Source: Blepharisma japonicum (Eukaryota > Ciliophora > Heterotrichea > Heterotrichida > Blepharismidae). Taken from it: a stretch of 64,000 nucleotides of DNA. Numbering within the stretch: position 1 is the stretch's first letter; every line of letters begins with the position of its first letter. The notes beneath the pieces are model-generated. The model was given only the letters and a program-made list of their open reading frames with translations. It had not been told where the DNA came from and made no database searches. Both the position numbers and the translations under genes were made by a program. Where the stretch lies: NCBI GenBank assembly GCA_949751835.1, contig CATKHK010000022.1, forward strand, positions 310,001-374,000, in the 5' to 3' direction. Shown piece after piece: positions 11,193-22,700 of this stretch.

Positions 11193-12390
11193 ATGGAAGA
11201 ATCAACTCTCAACAACCTCATAGACCAAGCTCAAGAAACTTTGTCTCCTATAAACCCATATGCACTTTATGAAAATATTAGGAAAAATTATTTGCATCCT
11301 ACACTATGCGCAGGCTCAATGCCAAATTTAGAACCATTAAAGCAAGTATCTAGTTCGCATCGGCCATATGGCCCGAAGTACAATTTCATGGTAGAAGCAC
11401 CAAGCAGTGATGAAGGATCTGACAATGAAAAATCGTATCCTTCAGCAAGAATAGTCGCTGAGTCTATATTTGACTCTACCCAGATTTCCTTCACCGTATT
11501 TATAACCCTAGAAATCGCCTGAGACAAGTTCTCCTTATTACCTAGCTATTGGAAGCATCGAAAGGAATCTTACTAAAGCCCATCTCAAAAATGCTCTCAA
11601 GAGCTACGGTATAAGATACCCACAATTGACCTTTTTAGAATTGCCGGGAGAAGTCAGAAATGAAAACTTTGCTATTTTAAAAATTAAAGACTATCATGAT
11701 GGTAACAAATATTCAGCTCACGCTCTATATGCCAAGCTCTCAAAAGATGAGGAAAATGGCGTCCTAGGAGCTGTCGTCAATGGCATCCCAGGGTCCTCAG
11801 AAAATTTGAAAGTCAGGTGGATGAATTATTTGGTTCATAATCCGGAGTTAGAATGAAACAGTGTAATTCTAAGGGGGCTGCCCAAAAATTTCTCTTCAGA
11901 AGTACTGAAGAAAAAGCTTAAAGACATGGCATTGCATGTAGAGCCAGCAAAATGAATAAATAATATTTTATGTACAATTGTAAGCCTTAGATCAATCGAA
12001 GATGCATATACGCTTATAAAGAATTTTCCGAGATTGAGGCTAGAAGGAAATATTTGCATACATCCTTATAGCTCAGTATTTAAGACCCCTGAGAATTATT
12101 TACAGAAAATAGTCCATGGGTCTAAGAATTATTATAGGAGTGAGTATACAGAAGAGATGCCGGTAAAGCATAAAAAAATGAGCGACGATATTTCAGAAAA
12201 TCAATATTGGGAAGACAAAACTACAGGGGAAACAGCTGAAGAAGGAGAAATTACAGACCAAGAAAGCGATTTCCCAGACCAATCCGAGTATTATACTTTT
12301 TATGAATTTCCAGGGACTTATTGGACAAAAGACACAGAATATTCCCACAACGGGCACACAGTTCGTACGAGAGTTTCCCTGGGTAAATAA
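11193..12390 (+). CDS. RNA-binding protein with two RRM-like domains
   Basis: 393 aa with one 16-nt phase-0 intron at 11496-11511 and two UGA-Trp codons (ELEWNSVIL and AKWINNIL). The N-terminal ~100 residues are low in structure (PSSDEGSDNE). The first RRM-like fold starts at YYLAIGSIERNLTKAHLKNAL, the second at SVILRGLPKNFSSEVLKKKLKDM; both show the beta1-helix1 pattern, but RNP1 is weak. The tail is acidic and Tyr-rich (EEGEITDQES), similar to eukaryotic mRNA-processing factors. The specific RNA role is unknown. Retaining the intron would shift the frame into an early stop. Confidence 0.7.
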
Positions 12391-12434
12391 ACTGATGTTT
12401 TCATTACAGATTTCAAAAATTATTTATACAAATA

Positions 12435-12854
12435 TTAATCAGGATAAGCGAAATACACTTTTTTAATAGTCTCTTGGCAACGCGCACATTTGGATAGTGG
12501 ATGAATAGGTCGAATTTTGTGGGAGAGAGGGATTCCGATACTTTCAGTGCACATATTGCAGTAGAGGATATGCCCACAGGGTATGAAAATTATATTTCTG
12601 ACTTCGTGAGAGCATATCACACACATTTCGTTTTCTTTTCCATTTTTTAGCCTTTTAGTAGTATTAGCTAACTTAGAGTTTTTGTCTTTAAGGCTTCTGA
12701 GTTGGATTTGAAGTTCTTGGTTAATTGAACTTAGCTTTTTTAATTTTTTTTCATATACCTGCATCCATCGTTCTTGCCAAAATCCAGCTGGCTTAGCCTT
12801 ACCATTTGCTAAGCAAATCGAAGAGGAGGTTTTCCGAGCGCTTCATTCTTTCAT
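12435..12854 (-). CDS. RING-HC finger protein (putative E3 ubiquitin ligase)
   Basis: 139 aa with a UGA-Trp at codon 4. A short coiled coil (YEKKLKKLSSINQELQIQLRSL) precedes a C-terminal RING of the C3HC4 type: CVICSHEVRNIIFIPCGH, YCNMCTES, CARCQ. This spacing, with FIPCGH and a terminal C-x2-C close to the end, is typical of IAP/MULAN-like RINGs that bind E2 enzymes. The zinc ligands are complete. The substrate is unknown. The start at 12854 is the first ATG of the open frame. Confidence 0.82.
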
Positions 12855-13003
12855 TTTATATATTTTAGCATACCGCGAAATTTGATATCTTAAAATTATA
12901 TGCATTTAGCTTTATATTTCTGCTAAATAAGCATATTAATATTAAAATAAGCTTGCAATTGAGTCTGAAACCTCAGCAAAAACGAAATCCATTGCAAAAT
13001 GAA

Positions 13004-14335
13004 TTATCTTAAATTATTAACATTCAAAATCATCGCACTTACCAACTGTTGGTTATCTTCTTGCTTTGGAAAAAGTTTCCAAAATCTTAGTGTTTCATCT
13101 CCTGCTCCAGTCACAATATTTTCACAGTCTGGAGACATCGAAAGATACAGGACCCTACTGGTATGTCCTCTTAAAACTCCTACTTGTTGAATATTTGGGT
13201 ATCGCCAAACAATAATATGATTCTGTGAATACCCATGTGTCGTTACTATTTCTTGGGAATTCTTTGAAAACCTCATATTGCAGATCTGTGACTTTGTATC
13301 AATACAAGAAACTTCTTCCAATGTATGGGTGTTCCAAAACCTCAGGGTTTTATCAGCTGTCCCACCACCCGAGGCAAGAATTCCATTCTGATGAGGAGAC
13401 CAGTCTATAGCTTTTACAGCTGCGGTATGCCCTCTGAGCATTCCTACAGAATTTGTGCTGTGGGCTGTTCATAGTAGTAATTTATTATCATTTCCTCCTG
13501 AAGCTAAATATTGGCCATCTGGGGATCATTTTATTCCACAGATTTCTTGTCGGTGGGCTTGAATTCTTGAGCAGACTTCTCCAGATCTCATGTCTCGATT
13601 CATAATATTCCCATCCCGAGAACCTGTAGAAATCATCATATTATTCCAAGAAATAGTCCCAATTCTAGCTATATGAGGAGGCATTTCTTGTAAAAGTGCT
13701 GATTGCTGAATATCGTAAATTTTTAATTTCCCGCTTTCTGTGCCTAATGCAACATGGTTACCTGATGGTGACCAATTAATGGAGGTTACCATGTCTGTTC
13801 CTAAGTCATAAAGTAATGAAACCTGTGAGGAACTTGCGTTTCATAGGTAAACTTGGCTATTTAAGCCGACTGCTAGTATGTTTTTTGAGGACCAGTCTAA
13901 GACGTCGTAATAGAAATCATCTTTTAGATGCGGGGCGTCTAAGATTTTATAAGGAAGTTTAGGTAATTTCCGAGGAGAATCCATAATCATCTGCTGGGTT
14001 GGGAAAATTGGAAACAAAGGCATGTTTTCTTTATTCTCAAACACATTTGTTTCAGGCTTATAGCGAAGAAGGTTTCTTTGGACTTCACTACTAATGGGAT
14101 GGAATCCAAAAAGCTGTGAGTGCACGAGATCAGAAAAAACTTGGCTTCCTTCTTCTTTTTGAGGAGATTCTTTAGTTTCTCTTTCTGCCTTTTCAAATAA
14201 TAGCTTTAGGTTTGAATGAACTCGATTTGGAATGAATCTTCCTCCTTCATCTACAGCAGGTGAATTTTTGGAACTAGTTGATTTGGACAGTCTGTGCTGA
14301 GGTGGAGTATCAAATGATTTTTTTGGAGTTTGCAT
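13004..14335 (-). CDS. FZR1: APC/C activator Cdh1/FZR (WD40)
   Basis: 443 aa, one exon, with UGA-Trp at 13841-13843, at 13526-13528 and in LLLWTAHS. Before the propeller sits a C-box-like motif, GGRFIPNRVHSNLKLLF, the element that binds the anaphase-promoting complex. It is followed by LLRYKPE and a seven-bladed WD40 propeller typical of Cdc20/Cdh1 (INWSPSGNHVALGT, IKWSPDGQYLASGG, LRGHTAAVKAIDWSP, GGGTADKTLRFWN, MSPDCENIVTGAGDETLRFW). The protein ends in Leu-Arg, close to the Ile-Arg tail these activators use to dock on APC3. The DETLRFW blade favours Cdh1/Fizzy-related over Cdc20. It selects mitotic substrates for ubiquitination. Confidence 0.93.
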
Positions 14336-14616
14336 TTGGTATTTGACTTTTCTGATATTTATAATTACAATTGTGGTGCAAAATTTGATGTCATATGATT
14401 TTTGTTGGGATTTTTCTATTGTAAAATGATGATTTTTTTTAGAAAAGTATCAAGGGCAGATAATGCCAAAAAAAATTAATAATTCGCTCGAACTAGGAAA
14501 AAATCATTATAAACAGGAATGCAAAGCTAATTTTAATATGTCTTGCTTCAAATTATTATATTTAGATTAAAGCCAAACTAATTATTTAAAATAAATTCAA
14601 TTTATAAACTATAAAA

Positions 14617-14853
14617 ATGTCAAATAAAAGTCTAGGATTTGCAGTGACAGGAATCGGAGGAAGCTTATTTTTTTACTACACACTTTGAATCATCGTCACA
14701 CCTTTCGTTGACAAAGGGCACTGAATCCAAAACTATTTTCCAGAAAGAGAATGGGCATTTTTGATCCCATCATTGGTTTTGATTTCTGGAATCACAATTT
14801 TATTTACATTTATAGGACTAGTGATGGTCAAGTCTGGGAGACTTAAGCAATAA
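14617..14853 (+). CDS. DPM2: DPM2, regulatory subunit of dolichol-phosphate mannose synthase
   Basis: 78 aa with two UGA-Trp codons (YYTLWIIVTPF and KGHWIQNYF), so it is invisible to a standard-code search. Two membrane helices are separated by a short loop: FFYYTLWIIVTPFVD in the first and the FPEREWAF-to-helix-2 pattern (IPSLVLISGITILFTFIG) in the second. Size, topology and the YYT-W...PFVD and FP-re-A-IP signatures match DPM2, which stabilises DPM1 in the ER membrane for GPI-anchor and N-glycan mannosylation. It ends in a basic tail. Confidence 0.87.
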
Positions 14854-14987
14854 TAAAAAATCATATTATAAACAATTCTTATATCAAAATTTAATATTTT
14901 GGCACTCATATTTAAAATTCCTCCGATATTTGCTACTATATATATTTCTTCAGTTTATATAATAACTTATATTAAAATTTATTGAAC

Positions 14988-16916
14988 TTAATCTTCTTCA
15001 TCTTCACCAATTCTCAGCATCTGTGTTGGAGGCACTTGCAGTTCTTGGTTTACCCCTGCTTGCAAATATTGCTGCAATAATGATTTTAGCTCTTCATTCT
15101 GCTGATGTAAAACTCCAGTCTCTTCTACTAAATTCTGTCTATCCTGAAGAAGCGTATAATAAAGCTGGAAAGCTCTTTCAAGTGCTTTCCAAACCCTCAA
15201 ATGTTTTTCAGCCAAAATATTCCCTAAGTTTTCTCAATGCTTTTTTTCGTCTTCTAATATTTTAGCCCTCCTTTCTTTTTCTGTATTCGCAGACATAGAT
15301 TTCATTGATAGTGCGCTAGCTTCATTTCCTTTATTGACTGAGCCTCCTCCTTTTCTTTCATTTTTTACTTCATTGAATTCATTTAATATTTCAATGACAC
15401 TATCAGGGTGAACTATCAAAATGTCAGGGTCTATGCTGTCTCCAGGTTCCAAATCGCTTTCATAAAGTTCATCTCTTCTATTAGAAGACTGATCATAAAA
15501 CAAGTTTATCAGTGTTTGTACGTCGTCCATTGTCTCAATTCCAAGAGTTTTCCTTATTGAATCGATTTTTAAGGTAAATTGCTCTTTTTCTGATTTTCCT
15601 ATGCATTGGTCTCTAACTTTATCTTCTAATAAAAATGAGCATTCACTTACAAGTAATGAAAATACTTGTTTGATTTTTCCCATCGAAACTTGAATAGTGC
15701 TGGGCTGCTTGCTTACTGAGTCTTCTTTTACCTTTGAAGAATGCTCACTGACACTCCCTATATCAATATTTAAAGATGAATCTTCAGGAGGTGCCCATTG
15801 TAGCCCTAGCTGCTGCTCATATATAATTTTGTCACATTTCAGTACTTTACTTGCCAAATCTTTAACCTCTGCTTCATTCATAGCCCAGATTTCATTGAAT
15901 CTCTGTGTATCTGCTTTTTCAAAATGCCTAAATTTTTTCCTCAGCTCATTAAAGGCTTTTGACATTTTTTTGAATTTATCAGTTAGTGCTGCATTAGCCC
16001 TCATAAATTCTTCTTCTTTTTTCTCTACTTTTGCGTTTAAATTCAGGTAGCTTGTCTTTAAATTTCTCTTTCTTCTAGTCAAATCGCTAATTGTGGTTTC
16101 ATTTTCGCTAGCTCTTTCTTGCAGAATTTTTACATTATATGAGAGTTTTTCGAGGTTTAGCTGATAAACAGCTTTCATTTCTTCCATATAAGTTTCTAAA
16201 GCTTGCAAATTATTCTCTACCGACACTTTTGTGCGTTGCAGGTTATTTGCATCATCTTCTCTCTTATTCTCAAGCTCATCTGCATTAGCTTCTTCCATTG
16301 CCAGGCGGTCATAATTATATTTTTCTTCTAACTCTCTATGCCTTTTAAACAGTTCATCAATTTCCTGTCTATTTGCATTAAGCAGCTCAGCTCTTTCAGC
16401 TAAAAATGCATCTTCAATTACTTGTAATTGTGTAGCATACTCATCCCTCATAGTCGTGTACTGTTTCCTCATAAGCTCAATGATTTTATCAATATCTTCT
16501 TCTTGTTTTGCCAAAGACTTCACATAGAAAGCGTCTTTTTCTTTAAGCTCTTCTATGAATTCTTCTATAAGTTTTTGTTTGGTTTCTATGATGTCCATGC
16601 ATTCTCGCTTTTGTTCTTGGATTTTCTCAAAAAGTTCTTCACAGTTTTCAAGGCTTAATAAGTCGTCCCATTTGATTTGGGCTGCTTCGTTTTTTGTAGA
16701 GCTTTGGATGGTTTCATTGCGGATCATTTGGTAACGATCGACTCTGCGCTTGTCTTCCTTTTGACGACGCTTGTTTTCGAGGTCGTCTGCTTCAATTCGG
16801 ATGCGGGAAACTTCATCCCAGGTTGTTCGCTTCTGGCGCTCTAAGTGGCCTTTGCTTTCTTTGATGGTTTGCTTGCCTTTCACACAGTCTGGGCCTTGCA
16901 AGATTTCAGCGTCCAT
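14988..16916 (-). CDS. DRC1: Dynein regulatory complex subunit 1 (DRC1/CCDC164)
   Basis: 642 aa, one exon, one UGA-Trp at 15234-15236. Almost the whole protein is coiled coil. Family marks are the N-terminal WDEVSRIRIEADDLENKRR, the central KRRNLKTSYLNLNAK and MSKAFNELRKKFRHFEKADTQRFNEIW, and the C-terminal LLQQYLQAGVNQELQVPPTQ. DRC1 is a core nexin-dynein regulatory complex subunit that links outer doublet microtubules in motile cilia, as expected for a heavily ciliated cell. It is divergent to the ZIP transporter with a 120-bp spacer. Confidence 0.93.
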
Positions 16917-17036
16917 TTAAATTATTAGAAAACCGACAATGTTTTGGGAGTTTAGAAATAAAATTAAAATTTAAAAATAGTCAGGTGGGGATGTACAGAT
17001 TTAATACACGTAATGTTAGAATAATACAATATTATC

Positions 17037-18059
17037 ATGGTGAACAAAAGGATCATCATTCTATTTTTGATTGCTGTTCTGATATCTGCTCACGTTCATC
17101 ACGAAAATAAGCCAAAACCAAATCTAGCAAAGGATGATCATAATCATGGCCATGCACATGATCATTCTCACGGTCATTCTCATGGTCACGGTCACTCTCA
17201 TGATCACGGTCACGACCATTCTCATTCTCATGAAGATGATTTAATGCCTTCATACTTCGAAGAATATATTAAAAGCAATCTCTATCTGCATAGCTTGCTG
17301 AAAACTCTTGATAGTATCGGAAAAGTCAATTCATCACTGATCGCTTCTGTATTTACAACATTAGCAGCAATTTTTGTGTTTATTTTCATTGGAATATTAA
17401 GAAGCTTAAACATGCTGACAGATGAATTGCTCAGTTCTCTAATGGGCTTTGCATCAGGTGCATTGCTAGGAGATGTCGTAATGCATTTGCTTCCTAGCAC
17501 TGATTTGACTCAAAAAGCTCAATTATTAATTTTGTCAGGGATGCTAGGATTTTATATATTGGATAGACTGATGGGACATGATCACGATGAAAAAGAGCAT
17601 GGCAAAGACCACGGAAAAAAGCATAACTCAATACTACTTCTACTAGCTGATATTCTCCACAACACTACAGACGGTATGGCAATCGGTGCAAGTTTTTCTA
17701 TCAGTACTATTTTAGGTGTAACTACCACATTTGCAATATTTTTCCACGAAATTGCCCACGAAGTTGGTGATTTTATTGCATTTTTAAACTCTGGCTACTC
17801 TCTCAAAAAAAGTTTATTTTTCAATCTATTAACAGGAATAGGGTCATTAGCAGGCTCTTATATTGCCTCGAACTATGGAAACTTAGAAGCTATGGAGCAA
17901 ATAGTCCTTCCTTTAGTTGTTGGAAATTTCCTTTATATTGGGCTAGCGTCTATGTTAGGTTCTCTTAAAGACCAACACAACAAATCCAACCTGATCTGGG
18001 AAGTCATTTTCTTCTGCATTGGAGTAGGCTTAATGATATGTATGGAAGCATTAGAATAA
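17037..18059 (+). CDS. ZIP-family zinc transporter (LZT/KE4 type)
   Basis: 340 aa with a signal peptide (residues 1-18) and a His/Asp/Gly-rich lumenal segment (about residues 30-68, repeated HGHSHDH motifs). The ZIP core includes DILHNTTDGMAIGASF in helix 4 and FFHEIAHEVGDFIAF in helix 5; the HEIAHEVGDF signature marks the LIV-1/KE4 subfamily (SLC39A7/A13-like), whose members move zinc from ER, Golgi or vesicles to the cytosol. A second His-rich loop (HDHDEKEHGKDHGKKH) lies between helices 3 and 4. No introns, no UGA. The stop is 20 bp from the convergent U2AF2 stop. Confidence 0.92.
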   Translation: MVNKRIIILFLIAVLISAHVHHENKPKPNLAKDDHNHGHAHDHSHGHSHGHGHSHDHGHDHSHSHEDDLMPSYFEEYIKSNLYLHSLLKTLDSIGKVNSSLIASVFTTLAAIFVFIFIGILRSLNMLTDELLSSLMGFASGALLGDVVMHLLPSTDLTQKAQLLILSGMLGFYILDRLMGHDHDEKEHGKDHGKKHNSILLLLADILHNTTDGMAIGASFSISTILGVTTTFAIFFHEIAHEVGDFIAFLNSGYSLKKSLFFNLLTGIGSLAGSYIASNYGNLEAMEQIVLPLVVGNFLYIGLASMLGSLKDQHNKSNLIWEVIFFCIGVGLMICMEALE

Positions 18060-18079
18060 ATAGTTTATTATATAAATTT

Positions 18080-19288
18080 TTAAACAAATTCTCCTGCTGC
18101 ATACCAATGCTCAGGATAAAAACTAATTATGACAGTTCTCTTGTTAAAGGTTTTCCCTGACAAGTTGTATTTAGCTTTTTTGGCTCCGGTGATATCGACG
18201 AATTTTATGTAAATTTTGCCAACATTTGAGTCTATTTGAAGAGTTTCTAAGTCTGGCCTTGGAATAAAGACGCTTTCTACGATACCATGACGTCAGCATT
18301 CTTGCCAAATGTCACTATAAATATCTTGATAATCAGACTCATCGACTAAATCTTGAGGGTCTACTAAATTCAGTAAGCAAAGACACCTAGAAGGAGTTAC
18401 TGCATGGACTGGAACAGCAAGACAAGCTTGGATATTTTGAAGCTGTAGTGGCGTTAGCCCAGTAAGAATCCCTGATGGACCATTTTTAAATAAAGATTCG
18501 CTAAACTTCTTCTTAGCTGAGTATTTTGGACCTTGTATTGCAAGTGGGTTGTTTGGCTGTCCTTGGCTAGCTCTCTGCACTTTTACTCTCCTATCCCCAA
18601 TTTCCAGCTGATTCAGCTGCTCTATAGCCTTGTCAGTAATCCTCGGATCCCAATACTCAAAAAAGCAAAACCCTCTTGATTGTCCACCGACAGCAGCAGA
18701 TTTCACTAGGCTGAAATTTTTTAATTTTCCAAAACTTTCTACCATTAATCTTACATCTTCTTCAGGTAAATTCGTAGGGAGATTCCCCATAAAAATTCTA
18801 TTATCATGGTTTGGGAAAATTGTGCAATTCATGATTTCTTCTGTTTCTTTTTCTTGTTTTTCTTTGTCTCGGATCTCTTTTTTCATCTCCATTACCCTAT
18901 GGCTAAGATACGCTTTATGTTTCATTAGCTTAAGTCTTCGACCTCGGAATTCAATTCCGTCTAATAAAAGACAATTGGTAAGTTGGTCTTTTGTTTTGAA
19001 TTCTAAGACTGCATGAGTTTTGTCTTCTGATAAAGTTACGGAGGAAATTGGTGGAGTGCCTGGGTATAAAGTTTCTAAAGCTGTGTTAAATAAATTCTGA
19101 AGCTCAGCTTCAGTGGAATCTAAAGGAATGCTACTCACAATTAATTTACGTTGACTGTGCTTAAGTTTGAGAGTGTGAAGGAGCTCACGCTTGACCAATC
19201 CAAACTCAGAATCTTTGGTTTTGCGTGGTTTTTTAGGTTTTTCTGAGTCTGACTCTGCCTGGACTCCATTTGTGTCAATTTCGTTCAT
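18080..19288 (-). CDS. U2AF2: Splicing factor U2AF large subunit
   Basis: 402 aa with a UGA-Trp at 18293-18295. Start chosen at 19288 (MNEIDTNG); the in-frame extension upstream would overlap the divergent gene and is not protein-like. Three RRM units are visible: RKLIVSSIPLDSTEAELQNLF, RIFMGNLPTNLPEEDVRLMVESF (with RGFCFFEY as RNP1), and a C-terminal U2AF-homology motif (LLNLVDPQDLVDES through YIKFVDITGAKKAKYNL to FNKRTVIISFYP). The N-terminal RS domain is reduced to a short Lys/Ser-rich stretch. U2AF2 normally recognises the polypyrimidine tract near the 3' splice site, which cannot exist in classical form in 15-nt introns, so its role here is of interest. Confidence 0.92.
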
Positions 19289-19297
19289 TTTATAAAA

Positions 19298-19723
19298 ATG
19301 ATGCTGGCAGTCGGATTGGGTGGGATAAGTGGCGCAATAGGCTGAGCTTATTATAATCGTGACAAAATTGATAATTTTTTCGAAAGTTGTATCGTGAAAA
19401 AAGTAAAATCTCAAGTAAAGCACGAGCTAAACCAAGAACACGTAATTGAGATGTGTGACAGCAACTTTAAACGAGTCTTCTGAAGACATGTCTTTGAAAA
19501 CCCCAGTGTCCAAAATAAAACTGTAGATTTATTAGATCAGCTATTAAAACAGGAAAGAACAGAAAAAATTATAAAAGATTTGATGATAAAAGGAACGAAA
19601 CATCCACCTGTTGTACACAGACTTTCAACACAAGCTTTGGGGAGAACTGAACAGTTTGTAGAAGACCCATTTACAAAAGACCAAATGCTTAAGCAACTCA
19701 TTGATGAAACTAAAGAGAATTAA
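19298..19723 (+). CDS. Small N-terminally anchored membrane protein
   Basis: 141 aa starting at 19298, with UGA-Trp in AIGWAYYN and VFWRHV. The N-terminus is a hydrophobic Gly-rich helix (MMLAVGLGGISGAIGWAY) like a signal anchor or mitochondrial membrane segment. The rest is a charged, helical region (VKSQVKHELNQEHVIEMC, LLDQLLKQERTEKIIKDL). No family recognised. It begins 9 bp from the divergent U2AF2 start and its stop overlaps the stop of the convergent gene at 19720. The continuous frame with two UGA-Trp codons supports it. Confidence 0.68.
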
Positions 19724-22700
19724 TTAATGTGATTTCGTAAAAGCCAGTTTAAAGAAAAACCAATAATAAAGCTGATAATTGCGAATTCAATTAGGTTGAG
19801 TTTTGATGGTGTAGCTTCAAGAATTGGCTTTGGAGGGGGCTTATCAAATCTGGATTTTATTTTTTCAGGTCTTTTGTCTGGAATATATTTATCGTTTTCC
19901 AACTTAAAACTTATAGGGACTCGGTTTTTTATTTCTTTTGTATCTATTTTATAGTCAATTTTTGGCTCTCTTAAATATTTTATTGCTGCTTTAAGCTTCT
20001 CAATTTTTTCATCAGCTTGTTCCTGCTCTCGCTTTATGTTTTCAAATATTTCAGGCAGCTCTTTTTTCTTTTTTTGAAGTTCATTAAGCTCTTTTTTCTT
20101 AAAATTTACACTTCGATGCAGCTCATTTAATTTTATGTGTAGCTGATCCAGTGCATTTGTGTAGTAATTTCTTTCTAATTCTAAATTTTCGAATTTTTTG
20201 TGATTCAAGGTATTTGGGAGTAAATATAGAGCGGTTGTTTTGAGTGCGATTTGATGATAAAGATTATTGAGAGGATTTTCAAAGCTGGTGTCTATTTTTT
20301 GGACTAATTTTGATTTTTTTATAAGCTTTGATCGTATTGAAGTAAATCGCCTTAGAATTAAATCTTTTTGTTTTTGAATTTTGTCGATAGGTCTTCCTAA
20401 CTTATGTAATTGTTTCGCAGACATGCGACTTATTTTTGTGTTTTTTGGATTTATATGGCCATTGGACTCATCAAATACTATGCTTTCAGTCTCCTCAATG
20501 CTGTTTTTAGATATAGATGCCCATTTCTTTAAGGATTCTTTTATCAGTTCCCCAATTTGAGTTTGACCTCTGATAATAACTTTTTTAGCATTTTCTTTTT
20601 GCCTTTTAGCTTCAACGAGCCTAAAAAGTTTCCCACATGCATTTCTAATTATTCTTTCATCCTTTTTAACTTTACTCTTCGATTCTCTAACATTAAATTT
20701 ATATTGCAAAAAGGCATATTTCATATAGTTTTGTCTATTCTCTACCCTATTAATTCATTTTTGTATACATTTAATTTGGAAACCTTGAACTTCTAGCCTT
20801 CGCCACATTTGCTCTTTGGCAATTTGTTTTCTAATTTCTTGTGCTAGCCTATCAAACGCTTTTTTCAAACAAAGATTAGTCTTGACTGAAAAGTACTTTA
20901 AAAAATCTTTCTTCCTTTTCTCTAGCATTCACTTGCTATTAAGCTTTTCCTCTTCTGCAGATTTTAATTGTTTTTCAACCAAAGAATTAAAAATATCAGC
21001 ATTTTTCTTTTCTAAAGAAAATCGCCTTATTTTTTCAAAAGTTTTTGTCATTATTGCTTCTATTTCTTTTTCTATGCATATAAATGACCTATTTAATAAA
21101 TTTTCTCCTTTTCTTATATTTTGTATTTGCTGTTTAAATCTTGCTAGATATTTATAAGTTTTCATATTAACTCCTTTGGAATATGAGTGAAGAAGAAATT
21201 CCAACTTCTTCTTTGTGTTTATCTGTTTTAGTGTGTATCCTGCATCTAAAATAGTTTTGAATTTCTTAAAACCAGCGCTCATATCAATAAATCTTCTTTC
21301 TAAAGCTCTGCTTAAAAAATTAAATTTGATTTTTGTTTGAATATCCTTAATTTTCTCATTCCATTTTCTTATGAATTTAATTGTTTTGGCTTCATCAAAA
21401 TCAAGCTTTTTTAAAATTCATTTTTTTCATATATATCGCTTATGAGCAACCAGGCTTGAATTTGCTCGGAATTGGGAAATTGCGTGGCTCATTATTTTAG
21501 TTCACCTTTGAGTACTCATATTGTATCATTTTTGTATCAGCATAAAATTGGTTTTGTCTAGTCTTAACTTCTTTTGATTTTCTAGATGCATTTTTGTTTT
21601 CATCGACTCAAATTTCCATTTGGAAAAGCACGAAGTAAACAAAACTTGTCTCCTCACAAGAATTAATTTAAAAGTTTGTACTGCTTTTTTCGATATTAAT
21701 TGCTTGTGCTCTTCATCTTTTAACTGGTTTTCAACCAAAAGTAGCTGAACTTCTTTTTGCAGCTCGACCTGTATTTGCTCTTTTTCGATATTTTGCGACA
21801 TTAATTCATCAATTTTTTTAGAAAGGCTCAGTTTAGAATAAATCATTTCATCATTCATATTTCTTACCTGCATTTTTAAGTTTTCATTATTGCTCATAAG
21901 GCTGCTTTTCTCATATTTAATTTCTTGATTTTCCTTATCTCTTAAGTTTGTCGATCACCTTGATGCAGCTCTTGATAGGATTAATCTATTGAATTGAGAT
22001 AGGATGCTAACAGCTCGATAAAGTGCCTTATTTTTATTGTCCAAATTGGCTTTAAATCGAAGAATTGATTTCAAAACAGTTCGAGCTTTTTTTATTGCGT
22101 TTTTTTTTGCTATACTTTGAAGCTTGTAAATGGTTTTCTCAGCTTTTGCTTTGTCCAATTTAACAGCTCCAACATAATTTCCCCAAATAAATAGTGCTTC
22201 ATTAATCCTTTTATAAATTCCCATTTTTAGCATACTTAATAGTTCTAATTTTCTTTTGAACTTGCTATTTTTTTCAATCTGAGCCACTCTTTCCTCATTT
22301 TTTTTTAGTTTTTCATATGATTTCCAATTAATAGTCTTTAATTTATAGCATTGGAAACCATTAAATTTTTCTCTCAATTGCCTTCTTAAAAGCATTGACT
22401 TGCATAAAATTGCTTTGCTTTTTCTTTTTATACACTTTGCAACAAAAGCGTTAAAATAAACAAGCATGGCTCTCTTATAATAAGCAGTCAAAATATTAGA
22501 TAAAAATGTTTTTTTCCTTTTTTCACTCATTTGGCCTTTATCTTGGTTAAAAGTGGCAAGAAGAGCTTGCCTGCGAAATTTATGAAATTGCTGAGCCTTA
22601 AAAAATTTTTCCATTCAGAGTCTTTTATCATAACACTCCACAAGTTTTTTAAAGTGCAAATATTGAATTTTTACCTTTAAGAACGCCTCTGTACTCTTGC

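Noticed and set aside
19289-19423. N-terminal extension of U2AF2 (45 codons)
   Set aside because: It overlaps the divergent membrane-protein gene and starts in a non-conserved, unrelated stretch; MNEID at 19288 is a sufficient start.
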